In this document: positions 19,313 through 28,064 of the stretch, one piece after another
Numbering within the stretch: position 1 is the stretch's first letter
How the letters are laid out: every line of letters starts with the position of its first letter
Assembly (NCBI RefSeq): GCF_021233355.1
Contig: NZ_CP089507.1
Coordinates: 1,736,001-1,800,000 of the forward strand
From: Luteimonas fraxinea
Lineage (GTDB): Bacteria; Pseudomonadota; Gammaproteobacteria; Xanthomonadales; Xanthomonadaceae
Length of the DNA stretch: 64,000 nucleotides
Direction of reading: 5' to 3'
Notes under the pieces: model-generated
What the model saw: only the letters and a program-made list of their open reading frames with translations
Told to the model about the DNA's origin: nothing
Database searches by the model: none
Program-made: the position numbers and the translations under genes

Positions 19313-20212
19313 ATGACCGCAGATCCCGACATTTCCCGACAAATTCCCGTCCCACAGGTACTTGGCGTGCTCGCCCTCGAGCTGAGCGACGACTCCACGC
19401 CCGCGCGCGGCGCGCTTGGCCAGCAGGCCGCGGGCGAACTCGCCAAGCTGCTCGGCCGCGACCTCGGCGCGCTGGTGCCGGGCGTGCGCGACCTCGACCT
19501 GTCGTTCGCCGCTGCCCACTTCGACCCCGCCGAACTGCTGCGTCCAGGCTGGCCGGTGCACCGCCGCCTCGACGAGCTGCGCGTGCGCGCGCCGCAGGCC
19601 GGACAGGGCCCGCGCATCATCGCCTTCGGTGCCGACGCCAGCGGCGCCGTGCCGCTGCCGTTCCAGTCCGATCCGCAACTCGCGGGCGGCCGCCTGCGCG
19701 TGCTGCCGTATCTGTTCGTCGGCGAACCCGCGGCGACCGAAGCCGTCGCGGCGCACATGGAATCGATGCTGCTCGACCTCGGCATGGCCCAGGCCGACAC
19801 CGCCCTGTGCGCGCAGGAGGCCTTCGGCGCGCGCATCGAACACGCGCGCTATCTCACGCTGCACGACCTGCTGGCGATGACCGCGCTGCAGTACCGCAAC
19901 CAGGGCCTTGACCCGCTGTGGGACGTGCTGGAAACCGCACTGCTCGCACCCGAATCCGAGGCGTGGCTCGACGCACCGCCGGAGCCGCTGCTGCGGCATG
20001 TCGATGGCGAAGTGCGGATCGCGATGCTCGCGCCCGACGACTGGCGCCGCCGGTGTGCGGCGGGCGAGTCGGACGACGACCGGCTGGCGAAGGGATTCGC
20101 GATGTACGAGGCACGGCAACGTCAGTTGTCCGCGGTGCTGCAGGCGCACGGCGTGCCGGTGGTGTTCGTGCACGTGGCGCCGGGGCAGGATCCGGCGGGG
20201 GCGTTGCGCTGA
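19313..20212 (+). CDS. Conserved-looking protein of unknown function
   Basis: A 299-residue soluble protein with no signal peptide, membrane segment or motif that I recognise. Coding character is supported by strong third-position GC and by length. It is divergent from fadI with a 92-bp gap. Segments such as PRIIAFGADASGAVPLPF and RVLPYLFVGE suggest a mixed alpha/beta fold. Followed by a long palindrome-rich gap. Confidence 0.75.
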   Translation: MTADPDISRQIPVPQVLGVLALELSDDSTPARGALGQQAAGELAKLLGRDLGALVPGVRDLDLSFAAAHFDPAELLRPGWPVHRRLDELRVRAPQAGQGPRIIAFGADASGAVPLPFQSDPQLAGGRLRVLPYLFVGEPAATEAVAAHMESMLLDLGMAQADTALCAQEAFGARIEHARYLTLHDLLAMTALQYRNQGLDPLWDVLETALLAPESEAWLDAPPEPLLRHVDGEVRIAMLAPDDWRRRCAAGESDDDRLAKGFAMYEARQRQLSAVLQAHGVPVVFVHVAPGQDPAGALR

Positions 20213-20279
20213 GGCTGGGTTCGGGGTCGAGCGCTCGTTGCTGTACCGGGTCTCTCTGATGAGCGGGATGGTGGTAAGG

Positions 20280-20421
20280 CCCCAGCCCTCACCCGACGCG
20301 CGATGCGCGCCGGCCTCTCCCAAAGGGAGAGGCGCTTGGGTCGCCTGCGTCTGGTTGCGCGTCGACACTCACGCGCTGCTTCGAGCCCCTCTCCCTCGGG
20401 GAGAGGGGTTGGGGTGAGGGC
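20280..20421. repeat. Palindromic intergenic element, copy A
   Basis: Ends carry CCAGCCCTCACCC and GGGGTTGGGGTGAGGGC, each next to an internal stem of the CCTCTCCC/GGGAGAGG type. Related to copies at 20505, 47051 and 61745. The last ~100 bp resemble copy B directly (GGTTGCGCGT...GGGCCGACGACGCCGC). Confidence 0.8.
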
Positions 20422-20450
20422 CGACGACGCCGCGAGCCTGAAACCTGTTC

Positions 20451-20477
20451 GATGGGTTTCGCTGCGCTCTACCCATC
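20451..20477. repeat. Short GATGGGT...ACCCATC palindrome
   Basis: GATGGGTTTCGCTGCGCTCT followed by ACCCATC; a near-identical element is present at 46320-46346. Confidence 0.6.
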
Positions 20478-20504
20478 CTTCGAATCAGATTCAAAGGGAA
20501 CGCC

Positions 20505-20646
20505 CCGCCCTCACCAGACGCGCAATGCGCGTGGCCTCTCCCTGAGGGAGAGGCGTCGAGTTCCCCAGTGTTCGGTTGCGCGTTGACCTTTGATTGAGCG
20601 CGGTGCTTCAAGCCCCTATCCCTGAGAGAGGGTCGGGGTGCGGGCC
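20505..20646. repeat. Palindromic intergenic element, copy B (diverged)
   Basis: A second, more diverged copy in the same orientation as copy A. It carries CCTCTCCCTGAGGGAGAGG and a decayed right end (CCCCTATCCCTGAGAGAGGG). Confidence 0.75.
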
Positions 20647-20678
20647 GACGACGCCGCGGCATCCGACGCGCGACGACC

Positions 20679-20717
20679 CAAAAGAAAACGCCCGCCTCCT
20701 GTAGCAGGAGACGGGCG
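20679..20717 (-). terminator. Intrinsic terminator of sodC
   Basis: On the minus strand a hairpin (CGCCCG-T-CTCCTG paired with CAGGAG-G-CGGGCG, 3-nt loop) is followed by GTTTTCTTTT. It lies 36 bp beyond the sodC stop. Confidence 0.88.
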
Positions 20718-20752
20718 CCGGATCTTTCTTTACGCGGCAGTCGCGCCAGCGC

Positions 20753-21385
20753 TTAGCCCGCCTGGATCACACCGCACGCCAGACGATCGCCGGCATTGCC
20801 GGTTGGCTGCGTTGCGTAGTCGTCGGCGTCCTTGTGGACGATCACACCCTTGCCGACGATGTCGTCCGCGCCACCGCCGCCGATGGTCGCGCCTTCCAGC
20901 CAGCCGCTGACCTGGGCGGTGCCGTCGGTACCGGCGGTGATGTTGTCGCTGTCGCCGGCGTGATGTGCACCCTGGCCGACGCGGCCATGTTCGGTGGCGC
21001 CCGGGTTGAAGTGGCCGCCGGCGCTGCTGCCGTCCGGTGCGCTGCAATCGCCGGTCTCGTGCACGTGGAAACCATGCGTGCCGCCGGCGGGTAGGCCGGT
21101 GACGGTGCCGGTGACTTCGATGCGACCGTTGACCACGGCGAAGCGCAGTTCGCCTGCGGTCTGGTTGCCGGCGGTCGGCTGGAGCGCGGCCATGGCGGTC
21201 GCAGCGGCCATCGTGTCCGGCGCAGGCGCTGCCGCGGGTGGCGTCGCGGCGGCGGTTTCAGCGGCGCGGTCGGCTTCGGCCGCGGCGTTGTCGCCGGTGT
21301 TCGCGTTGTCGGCACCGCCGCCGCAGGCGGCCAGCGCGAGGGCCAGCGCGGCGGGGATCGGCATCAGGAATGTGTGGGTGCGCAT
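20753..21385 (-). CDS. sodC: Cu/Zn superoxide dismutase, lipoprotein
   Basis: A 210-residue SodC with a lipoprotein signal (LALALAAC, lipobox Cys21) and an Ala-rich linker before the catalytic domain. Copper and zinc ligands are visible: His107 and His109 in GFHVHE, His125 in GGHFNPG, His133, the AHHAGD segment with His and Asp145, and His in IVHKDADD. The disulfide pair is Cys114 and the Cys of RLACGVI. It dismutates superoxide in the envelope. An AGGAGAG site precedes the ATG. A degenerate paralogue lies 101 bp upstream on the same strand. Confidence 0.94.
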   Translation of the reverse strand: MRTHTFLMPIPAALALALAACGGGADNANTGDNAAAEADRAAETAAATPPAAAPAPDTMAAATAMAALQPTAGNQTAGELRFAVVNGRIEVTGTVTGLPAGGTHGFHVHETGDCSAPDGSSAGGHFNPGATEHGRVGQGAHHAGDSDNITAGTDGTAQVSGWLEGATIGGGGADDIVGKGVIVHKDADDYATQPTGNAGDRLACGVIQAG

Positions 21386-21486
21386 GGAGCTCTCCTCGAA
21401 TCGGGTGGGGCGCGGCGGGCGCGCGATGACGCAGCGGCCAGCATCCCCGCGGCCGGGTCTGGGCCGCGTGAGTGCGCCGCGGATGC

Positions 21487-22038
21487 TTACTGGACCTGGA
21501 CGGTGCCGCATGCGACGCGGGCGCTGATCGCGCCGGGGGTCGCACCGAGAATCAGCAGCGCGCGGCCGACGATGTCGTTGGCAGCGCCGCCGCCGAGCAC
21601 GGCGCCGGGCAGCAGCAGATCGAGTGTGGCGACGCCGCTGCCGTTGGCGACGATGCGGCCGCGTTCGCCGGAATCCGGTTGTCGCGACGGGACGCCCGAC
21701 TGCGCGTCGAATTCGGGACCGGCGCTGATCGCATCGACCGCGCTGCAGTCGCCGCGCGTGTGCAGGCGCAGGTTGTGGGTGCCGTTGCGGACCAGGCCAC
21801 CGACCTCGCCACGCACGCGCACACCGCCGACATCGGGCGACAGCACCACGCGGCCGCTGACCAGCGAACCGGAGGCGGACGCGAGATTGGCGATCGCGCC
21901 CTGCGCGGTGCCGGTGCTGGCGATCGCGGTGACGGCGGATGGCGCGGTCTGCGCGGCGGGACGGGGCGCGCTGGCGCAGCCGGCGAGCAGAATCGCGGCG
22001 GCGGCCGCGAGCATCGGAAGTCGGGTCGTGCTGTTCAT
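21487..22038 (-). CDS. SodC-fold lipoprotein lacking copper ligands
   Basis: A 183-residue lipoprotein (lipobox AAILLAGC, Cys21) that aligns along its length with the neighbouring sodC product. The two disulfide cysteines are kept (Cys98 and the Cys of VACGTV), as are GTH and GDC landmarks and GGGAANDIVG. The metal site is not: the HVH pair becomes R91-L-H93, the GHFNP histidine aligns with Glu109, and the IVH histidine becomes a leucine. It cannot bind copper in the normal way, so I call it a non-enzymatic paralogue rather than an active dismutase. The frame is intact and has a ribosome site (AAGGTGG), which argues against a pseudogene. Confidence 0.85.
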   Translation of the reverse strand: MNSTTRLPMLAAAAAILLAGCASAPRPAAQTAPSAVTAIASTGTAQGAIANLASASGSLVSGRVVLSPDVGGVRVRGEVGGLVRNGTHNLRLHTRGDCSAVDAISAGPEFDAQSGVPSRQPDSGERGRIVANGSGVATLDLLLPGAVLGGGAANDIVGRALLILGATPGAISARVACGTVQVQ

Positions 22039-22083
22039 GGCGGCCACCTTAGCCCGCGCGCACGGCGCGTCGATGAAGGGCAT

Positions 22084-23501
<1,418 letters not shown>

Positions 23502-23505
<4 letters not shown>

Positions 23506-24584
23506 GCGGCGGGCTCCGGCGCGGTGATGGCGGCTGCATCGGGCGCGTCGTCTTCGACAGGAAACGGCAGCTGCAAAGTGAAAACGGTATGCCCGGTGCG
23601 CGAGCGGTAGACCAGCGCGCCACGGTGTTCGCGCGCGACCTGCTGCGCCATCGCCAGGCCCAGGCCGCTGCCGTCGGGACGCCCGGACACCAGCGGCAGG
23701 AAGATCTGCTCGACCATGTCGTCCGGCACGCCGCGGCCGTCGTCGACGACTTCCAGCCGCAGCACCATCGCATGCACTTCGTCGCCGATGCGCACGCCGA
23801 GCGCGGCGCGGGTGCGCAGGGTGATATTGGCGGCGCCGGCCTGGATGGCGTTGCGCACGAGATTCCAGATCGCCTGGGTGAGACGGTCGGGATCACCGGA
23901 CAACTCGGGCAAGCTCGGGTCGTAATCGCGCAGCATGCGCACCGCCCAGCCGGCGTCGGCTTCGGCGAGGCGCAGCACCTGTTCGAGCACGCCGTGGATG
24001 TTGAGCGCGCGGTGCGGCGTCGGCGAACGCGGCGACAGCAACTGGTCGACCAGCGTGCCGAGACGCGCGACTTCGGTGTCGACGAGAGCGACGAGCTCGC
24101 GTGATTCACCATCGCTGACGCGCCGGGCCAGCAACTGCGCGGCGCCCTTGAGGCCGGCCAGCGGATTGCGCAGTTCGTGGGCGAGACCACGCAAGGCCGC
24201 CGACAGCGCCAGCGGCATCGCGAGCGTCGGATCGGCGCCCGGGAATTCATCGACCGGATGCGCTTCGAGCAATAGCCCGCCATCGGCCTCGCGCGACAGC
24301 CAGGCATCGGCGAAGCGCGGCTCGCCGCCGAGGAAGGCCAGCACCAGCCGGCGCACGCGCATCGGGCCGTCAGCCGGATCGCTGGGCGTGCGCAGGGCCA
24401 ATCGCAGCACCTCGCCATCGACCTCCAGCGCCGCCAGCGGCTGATCGATCAGGCGCTTGCGCCCGACCCCGAGCCAGCGCGCGAAGGCGACATTGCAGGT
24501 GCGGATGCGCCCATCGGCGTCGGCCCAGACCAGCGGCGTGACCAGTGCATCGAAGGGTTGCGGCGGTGGGGTTTCGTCGGCCAT
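23502..24584 (-). CDS. ntrB: Nitrogen-sensing histidine kinase NtrB
   Basis: A 360-residue soluble kinase. An N-terminal PAS-like domain (~1-120) is followed by the H-box LAHELRNPLAGLKGAAQLL typical of NtrB, N-box NLVRNAIQAG, G1 box DDGRGVP and G2 box GSGLGLAMAQ. With PII input it phosphorylates NtrC. The ATG at 24584 has no ribosome site; an in-frame ATG at 24602 is possible. A near-consensus NtrC site spans 24585-24601, directly at the start. No glnA is adjacent. Confidence 0.94.
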
Positions 24585-24601
24585 TGCACCAATGTAGTGC
24601 A
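24585..24601. promoter_or_regulatory. Putative NtrC-binding site at the ntrB start
   Basis: TGCACCAATGTAGTGCA matches the enterobacterial NtrC consensus TGCACCA-N3-TGGTGCA with one mismatch. It directly abuts the ntrB ATG (or overlaps the alternative start), a position suited to autorepression as at enterobacterial glnL. Within it, CCAATG/CATTGG forms a further dyad that extends to 24605. Confidence 0.7.
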
Positions 24602-24642
24602 TTGGGGTGGGTGTCGACAGGCTTGCGGTGCACGTTCGATTA

Positions 24643-24669
24643 AGCCCTCCCCGCGCGCGGGGGAGGGCT
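24643..24669. terminator. GC-rich hairpin between rhomboid gene and ntrB
   Basis: AGCCCTCCCC and GGGGAGGGCT pair around GCGCGCG. It lies 40 bp past the rhomboid stop. Only TTAATC follows on the minus strand, so termination is plausible but not certain; similar hairpins recur at other gene ends in the window. Confidence 0.5.
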
Positions 24670-24709
24670 CTAGCGGAAAGGTCGCCGCGCCGAAGATCGG
24701 CCGCAGAGC

Positions 24710-25504
24710 TCAGCCCTCCTCGCTGCGCCCACCGCGCCGATCCGGAAACCGCAGCACCACGCCGCGCGGTTCTTCCGTCGGCCGTTCCCACAGCACCGGC
24801 ACGTCGTGCGGCGCGGGCGGCTCGAAGGTGTCGCGGCGTTCGAGTTCGGCGCGCGCGGCTTCTTCCTCTTCGATCTCCCAGCTGTAGCGCCGGCGCGGCG
24901 GGACGGGATCGGCGTAGCGGAACCAGAACGCGGCCAGCACGCCGCCGATCGCGCCGCCCATGTGCGACTGCCAGGACACGCCGGGCTCCTGCGGCAGGAT
25001 CGTCAGCAGCATGCCGCCGTAGAACAGGAAGGCGATCATGCCGGCGGCGATCGACGGCCGGTCGCGGCGCAACAGGCCCAGCACGAACACCAGGAACATC
25101 AGGCCGTGGGTCACGCCACTGGCGCCGAGATGGTGCGAGCCGGGCGTGCCCATCAACCAGGCGCCGAGGCCCGAGCCCAGCCACATCAGCGGCAGGCCGC
25201 GCAGCGTGGCGCGCGGATAGACCACCAGCGCCAGCGAGCCGAGCAGCAGCAATGCGCTGGCATTGGCGATCAGATGTTCCGGCGAGCCGTGCAGCAGCGG
25301 TGCGGTCAGCAGACCGAGCAGACCACTCCACTCGCCGGGCTTCACCGCGAGGAAGCGCCAGTCGATCGCCGCCTGCACGCCGAACACGATGCACAGCAGC
25401 AACACGAACAGCACGCTCGCCTTCAGCGCGTTGGACAGGCGGCGCTTGTCGCGTGCGCGCTGGAGTTCGGAATCGGGGATGTCGTCGGGACTGTCGAGAT
25501 GCAT
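24710..25504 (-). CDS. Rhomboid-family intramembrane serine protease
   Basis: A 264-residue membrane protein with about six transmembrane segments. The catalytic Ser lies in the family motif GASGVTHG and the catalytic His in SHMGGAIGG, so the dyad is complete; the first loop lacks a clear WR motif. A charged cytoplasmic C-terminal tail of ~65 residues (YSWEIEEEEAARAELERR onward) is added to the usual core. It cleaves transmembrane substrates inside the bilayer; the substrate is unknown. The ATG at 25504 has GGGA 5 nt upstream. Confidence 0.9.
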   Translation of the reverse strand: MHLDSPDDIPDSELQRARDKRRLSNALKASVLFVLLLCIVFGVQAAIDWRFLAVKPGEWSGLLGLLTAPLLHGSPEHLIANASALLLLGSLALVVYPRATLRGLPLMWLGSGLGAWLMGTPGSHHLGASGVTHGLMFLVFVLGLLRRDRPSIAAGMIAFLFYGGMLLTILPQEPGVSWQSHMGGAIGGVLAAFWFRYADPVPPRRRYSWEIEEEEAARAELERRDTFEPPAPHDVPVLWERPTEEPRGVVLRFPDRRGGRSEEG

Positions 25505-25650
25505 GTGTCCCAGCATGGCGACGGATCGCGCGGTTGCAAGCCGACGTGACGCGCGTCGCTTTTCACGTTGCGCACGACACGTGGCCCGCATCCACACGCT
25601 ACCGTATCGCCCGGCCCCGCCCCGGGGCGGCTGACGGAGCGCGTGTCGAC

Positions 25651-26847
25651 GTGGATGCCTGGCACGTCACATTGCTGTCGATGTTCGTGCTGCTGGCGGT
25701 TTCGCTGGCGGCGATGACGTGGCTGGTGCTGCGCGAGCAGCGCATCCGCGAGCGTGCCGGCCTGCGCGAATGGACGGTCGGGCTCGCACTGCAGACGCTG
25801 TCCTGGCCGCTCTTCGCTGTGCCCGCCTCGGTACTCGGCGGCACGGTGCAGGCGATCGCGTGCGCGCTGCTGGTCGCCGGCTATGCGGCGATGCTGCGTG
25901 CGCTGTTGCGCAGCCTGCCGTCGACACCTGCGCGCACGTCGTGGTCGTGGGCGGTGGTCTATCTACCGGCGCTGGTGTTGCTGCTGGCACTGCTGGTGCC
26001 CGGCCAGGCGCCCGAAAAACGCATCGCGATGTTCTGGACCGCCGCGCTGCTGACGGTGCTGCTGTCGGTGCGCGCGCCGCTGCGCCGCAGCGGGCGGCGG
26101 CCATGGCCGGAACGCGCTCTGGTGGTGCTGTTCGTCGGCGCGGCGCTGGTCTGTCTCTATCGCCTCGCCGAGCAGGGCTGGAACCCGCAGTCCGGCCCGA
26201 CCTTCGGCGCCGGCATCACGCCCGGGCAGCAGCTGGCGCTCGCGTATTTCCTGGTGGCGCCGGTGTTCGCGACGTTCGCGTTCCTGCTGCTGCAACTCGA
26301 ACGCCAGCAGCGCTGGCTCGAAGGCCTCGCGGCCGAAGACGCGCTGACCGGCATCCACAACCGGCGTGCGTTCTTCGAACTCGCGCAGCGGCGCCTCGCG
26401 CGTGCGCACGACACCGGTCTGGCCGCGTTGCTGATGATCGATGTCGACGGCTTCAAGGCCGTCAACGACGCCCACGGGCACGCCGCCGGCGACGGTGTAT
26501 TGGCGAGCGTCGCCGCGCGTCTGCGGGCCGCGATGCGCGAGGGCGAAGTCGTCGGCCGCTTCGGCGGCGACGAGTTCTGCATGCTGCTGACCGGTGGCGG
26601 CATCGGCGATGCGGCCGAGCGCGCAGACCGTCTGCGCGCGCAGGTCGCCGCGTATCCGCCGGTGGTCGACGGCGTGGCCACGGCGGTGACGCTGTCGATC
26701 GGCATCGCCCATGTGCGCGAGGGCCGGGAGCCGGACCTCGACGCACTGCTGGCGATGGCCGATCGCCGGCTCTATCTGGCCAAGCGCGCGGGCCGCAACC
26801 GCGTCATCGATCGCGATGTCGAAGTCGCCCTGCCCGCGCCGGCCTGA
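25651..26847 (+). CDS. Membrane diguanylate cyclase (GGDEF)
   Basis: About 398 residues from a GTG start (an ATG at 25681 is possible). Six or more hydrophobic segments fill residues 1-220, then a GGDEF domain (~235-385) with the intact signature GRFGGDEF and the upstream DALTGIHNRRAF and MIDVDGFKAVND motifs, so it should make cyclic di-GMP. The inhibitory I-site, RxxD five residues before GGDEF, reads REGE here, so product inhibition may be weakened. It converges with the TerC gene, 11 bp between stops. Confidence 0.9.
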   Translation: MDAWHVTLLSMFVLLAVSLAAMTWLVLREQRIRERAGLREWTVGLALQTLSWPLFAVPASVLGGTVQAIACALLVAGYAAMLRALLRSLPSTPARTSWSWAVVYLPALVLLLALLVPGQAPEKRIAMFWTAALLTVLLSVRAPLRRSGRRPWPERALVVLFVGAALVCLYRLAEQGWNPQSGPTFGAGITPGQQLALAYFLVAPVFATFAFLLLQLERQQRWLEGLAAEDALTGIHNRRAFFELAQRRLARAHDTGLAALLMIDVDGFKAVNDAHGHAAGDGVLASVAARLRAAMREGEVVGRFGGDEFCMLLTGGGIGDAAERADRLRAQVAAYPPVVDGVATAVTLSIGIAHVREGREPDLDALLAMADRRLYLAKRAGRNRVIDRDVEVALPAPA

Positions 26848-26858
26848 CCGGACGTACC

Positions 26859-27818
26859 TCAGCCACCGGTCACCGGCTTCGGCGGTCGCGCCAGACTCAG
26901 CGCCACCGTGACCGCCAGGATCACCGCCACGACGCCCAGCGACCACAGCACTGGAATCTTGTAGACGTCGATCAGCAGCATCTTGGCGCCGATGAAGACC
27001 AGCACCACAGCCAGACCGTAGGGCAGCAGGTGGAAGCGGTCGGCCATGCCGGCGAGCATGAAGAACATCGCGCGCAGGCCCAACACCGCGAAGACGTTAG
27101 ACGTCAGCACGATGAAGGGATCGGTGGTGATCGCGAAGATCGCCGGGATGCTGTCGACCGCGAAGATCACGTCGATCACGCCGATCAGCACCAGCACCAC
27201 GAACAGCGGCGTGTAGGCCCAAGCGCCGCCTTCGCGCACGCGCAGCGCCGCGCCGCGGTAGCCGTCGGTGAGCCGCAGATGCCCGCGCATCCAGCGCAGC
27301 ACCACGTTGTTCTCCAGATCCGGCTCCTTGCCGGCGGCGAACCACATCTTGAAGCCGGTCAGCAGCAGGAACGCGCCGAATACGTACAGCAGCCAGTGGA
27401 ACTGGGCCAGCAACGCCGCGCCGACGAAGATCAGCACCGCGCGCAGCACCAGCGCCAGCAGGATGCCGATGATCAGCACGCGCTGGCGCTGCGCCTCGGG
27501 CACGCCGAAGAAGGTGAAGAGCAGCAGGAACACGAAGATGTTGTCGACCGCGAGCGACTTCTCGACCAGATAGCCGGTCAGGAATTCCAGGCCCACGCGA
27601 TTGGCGAGCGCGGCGCCCGCGGTCTCGTGCAGGTACCACCACAGACCTGCGTTGAAGAGCAGCGCCAGGGCCACCCAGCCCAGGCTCCACCACAGCGCCT
27701 CCTTGAACGTGACCTTGTGCGCGCCGCCGTGGCGCATCAGCACCAGGTCGACGAGCAGCGCGATCACCACCAGGCCGCCGAAGCCGGCCCACAACCAGAC
27801 ATTGCCAATCGTTTCCAT
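26859..27818 (-). CDS. TerC/Alx-family metal transporter
   Basis: A 319-residue membrane protein with about nine transmembrane segments and both TerC hallmarks: EKSLAVDNIFVFLL and VDSIPAIFAIT, whose acidic residues sit in membrane helices. Length and sequence match the Alx branch, linked to manganese export in E. coli. A yybP-ykoY riboswitch in the leader supports a manganese role. A GGGAA ribosome site lies 8 nt before the ATG. Confidence 0.93.
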   Translation of the reverse strand: METIGNVWLWAGFGGLVVIALLVDLVLMRHGGAHKVTFKEALWWSLGWVALALLFNAGLWWYLHETAGAALANRVGLEFLTGYLVEKSLAVDNIFVFLLLFTFFGVPEAQRQRVLIIGILLALVLRAVLIFVGAALLAQFHWLLYVFGAFLLLTGFKMWFAAGKEPDLENNVVLRWMRGHLRLTDGYRGAALRVREGGAWAYTPLFVVLVLIGVIDVIFAVDSIPAIFAITTDPFIVLTSNVFAVLGLRAMFFMLAGMADRFHLLPYGLAVVLVFIGAKMLLIDVYKIPVLWSLGVVAVILAVTVALSLARPPKPVTGG

Positions 27819-27885
27819 CGAGATTCCCGAGCATGTGGAGGAGGTCCGCAGGGCGCGGACATCGTCGGGAACCGGGAACCGGAAT

Positions 27886-28008
27886 CCGGGGACGTGCCTT
27901 CGCCATTGCGGCGAAGGTCTTGCTCACAGCCCGCTTGGGCTGCCGTGCGACCGGAGCATCGCTGCTCGAAATGACGGCCTGCACGCTGGGAGCTACTCCC
28001 CTTCGGGT
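27886..28008 (-). ncRNA. yybP-ykoY manganese riboswitch
   Basis: The leader of the TerC gene, read on the minus strand, has the two invariant blocks of the class: AAGGGGAGTAGCTCC at the 5' side (28008-27992) and GAGCAAGACCTTCGCC at the 3' side, the latter forming the stem CCTTCGCC/GGCGAAGG. Intervening helices (GCGATGCTC... and CAGCCCAAGCGGGCTG) fit the P2-P4 layout. In known members Mn2+ binding turns on the downstream exporter. The 67 nt between aptamer and ATG contain GTCCGC/GCGGAC but no T-run, suggesting translational control. Confidence 0.88.
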
Positions 28009-28051
28009 GCGGATTCTGCGGATACCGCGCGTGACGGGCAAGTGCACGCGG

Positions 28052-28057
28052 TAAAAT
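28052..28057 (+). promoter_or_regulatory. Candidate -10 element of rlmI (leaderless)
   Basis: TAAAAT ends 7 nt before the rlmI ATG, leaving no room for a ribosome site. This fits a leaderless transcript. No clear -35 box is visible. Confidence 0.4.
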
Positions 28058-28064
28058 CGCAGGG

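Larger units (their letters stand above)
20213..20752. other. Gene-free gap with two palindromic elements
   Basis: A 540-bp interval between an unknown gene and the converging sodC. It holds two copies of the same ~140-bp palindromic element in direct orientation, a short GATGGGT/ACCCATC palindrome between them, and the sodC terminator. No open frame with coding character is visible. Confidence 0.8.

Noticed and set aside
21487..22038. SodC paralogue as a pseudogene
   Set aside because: The frame is intact, the lipoprotein signal and disulfide cysteines are kept and a ribosome site is present; loss is confined to metal ligands.
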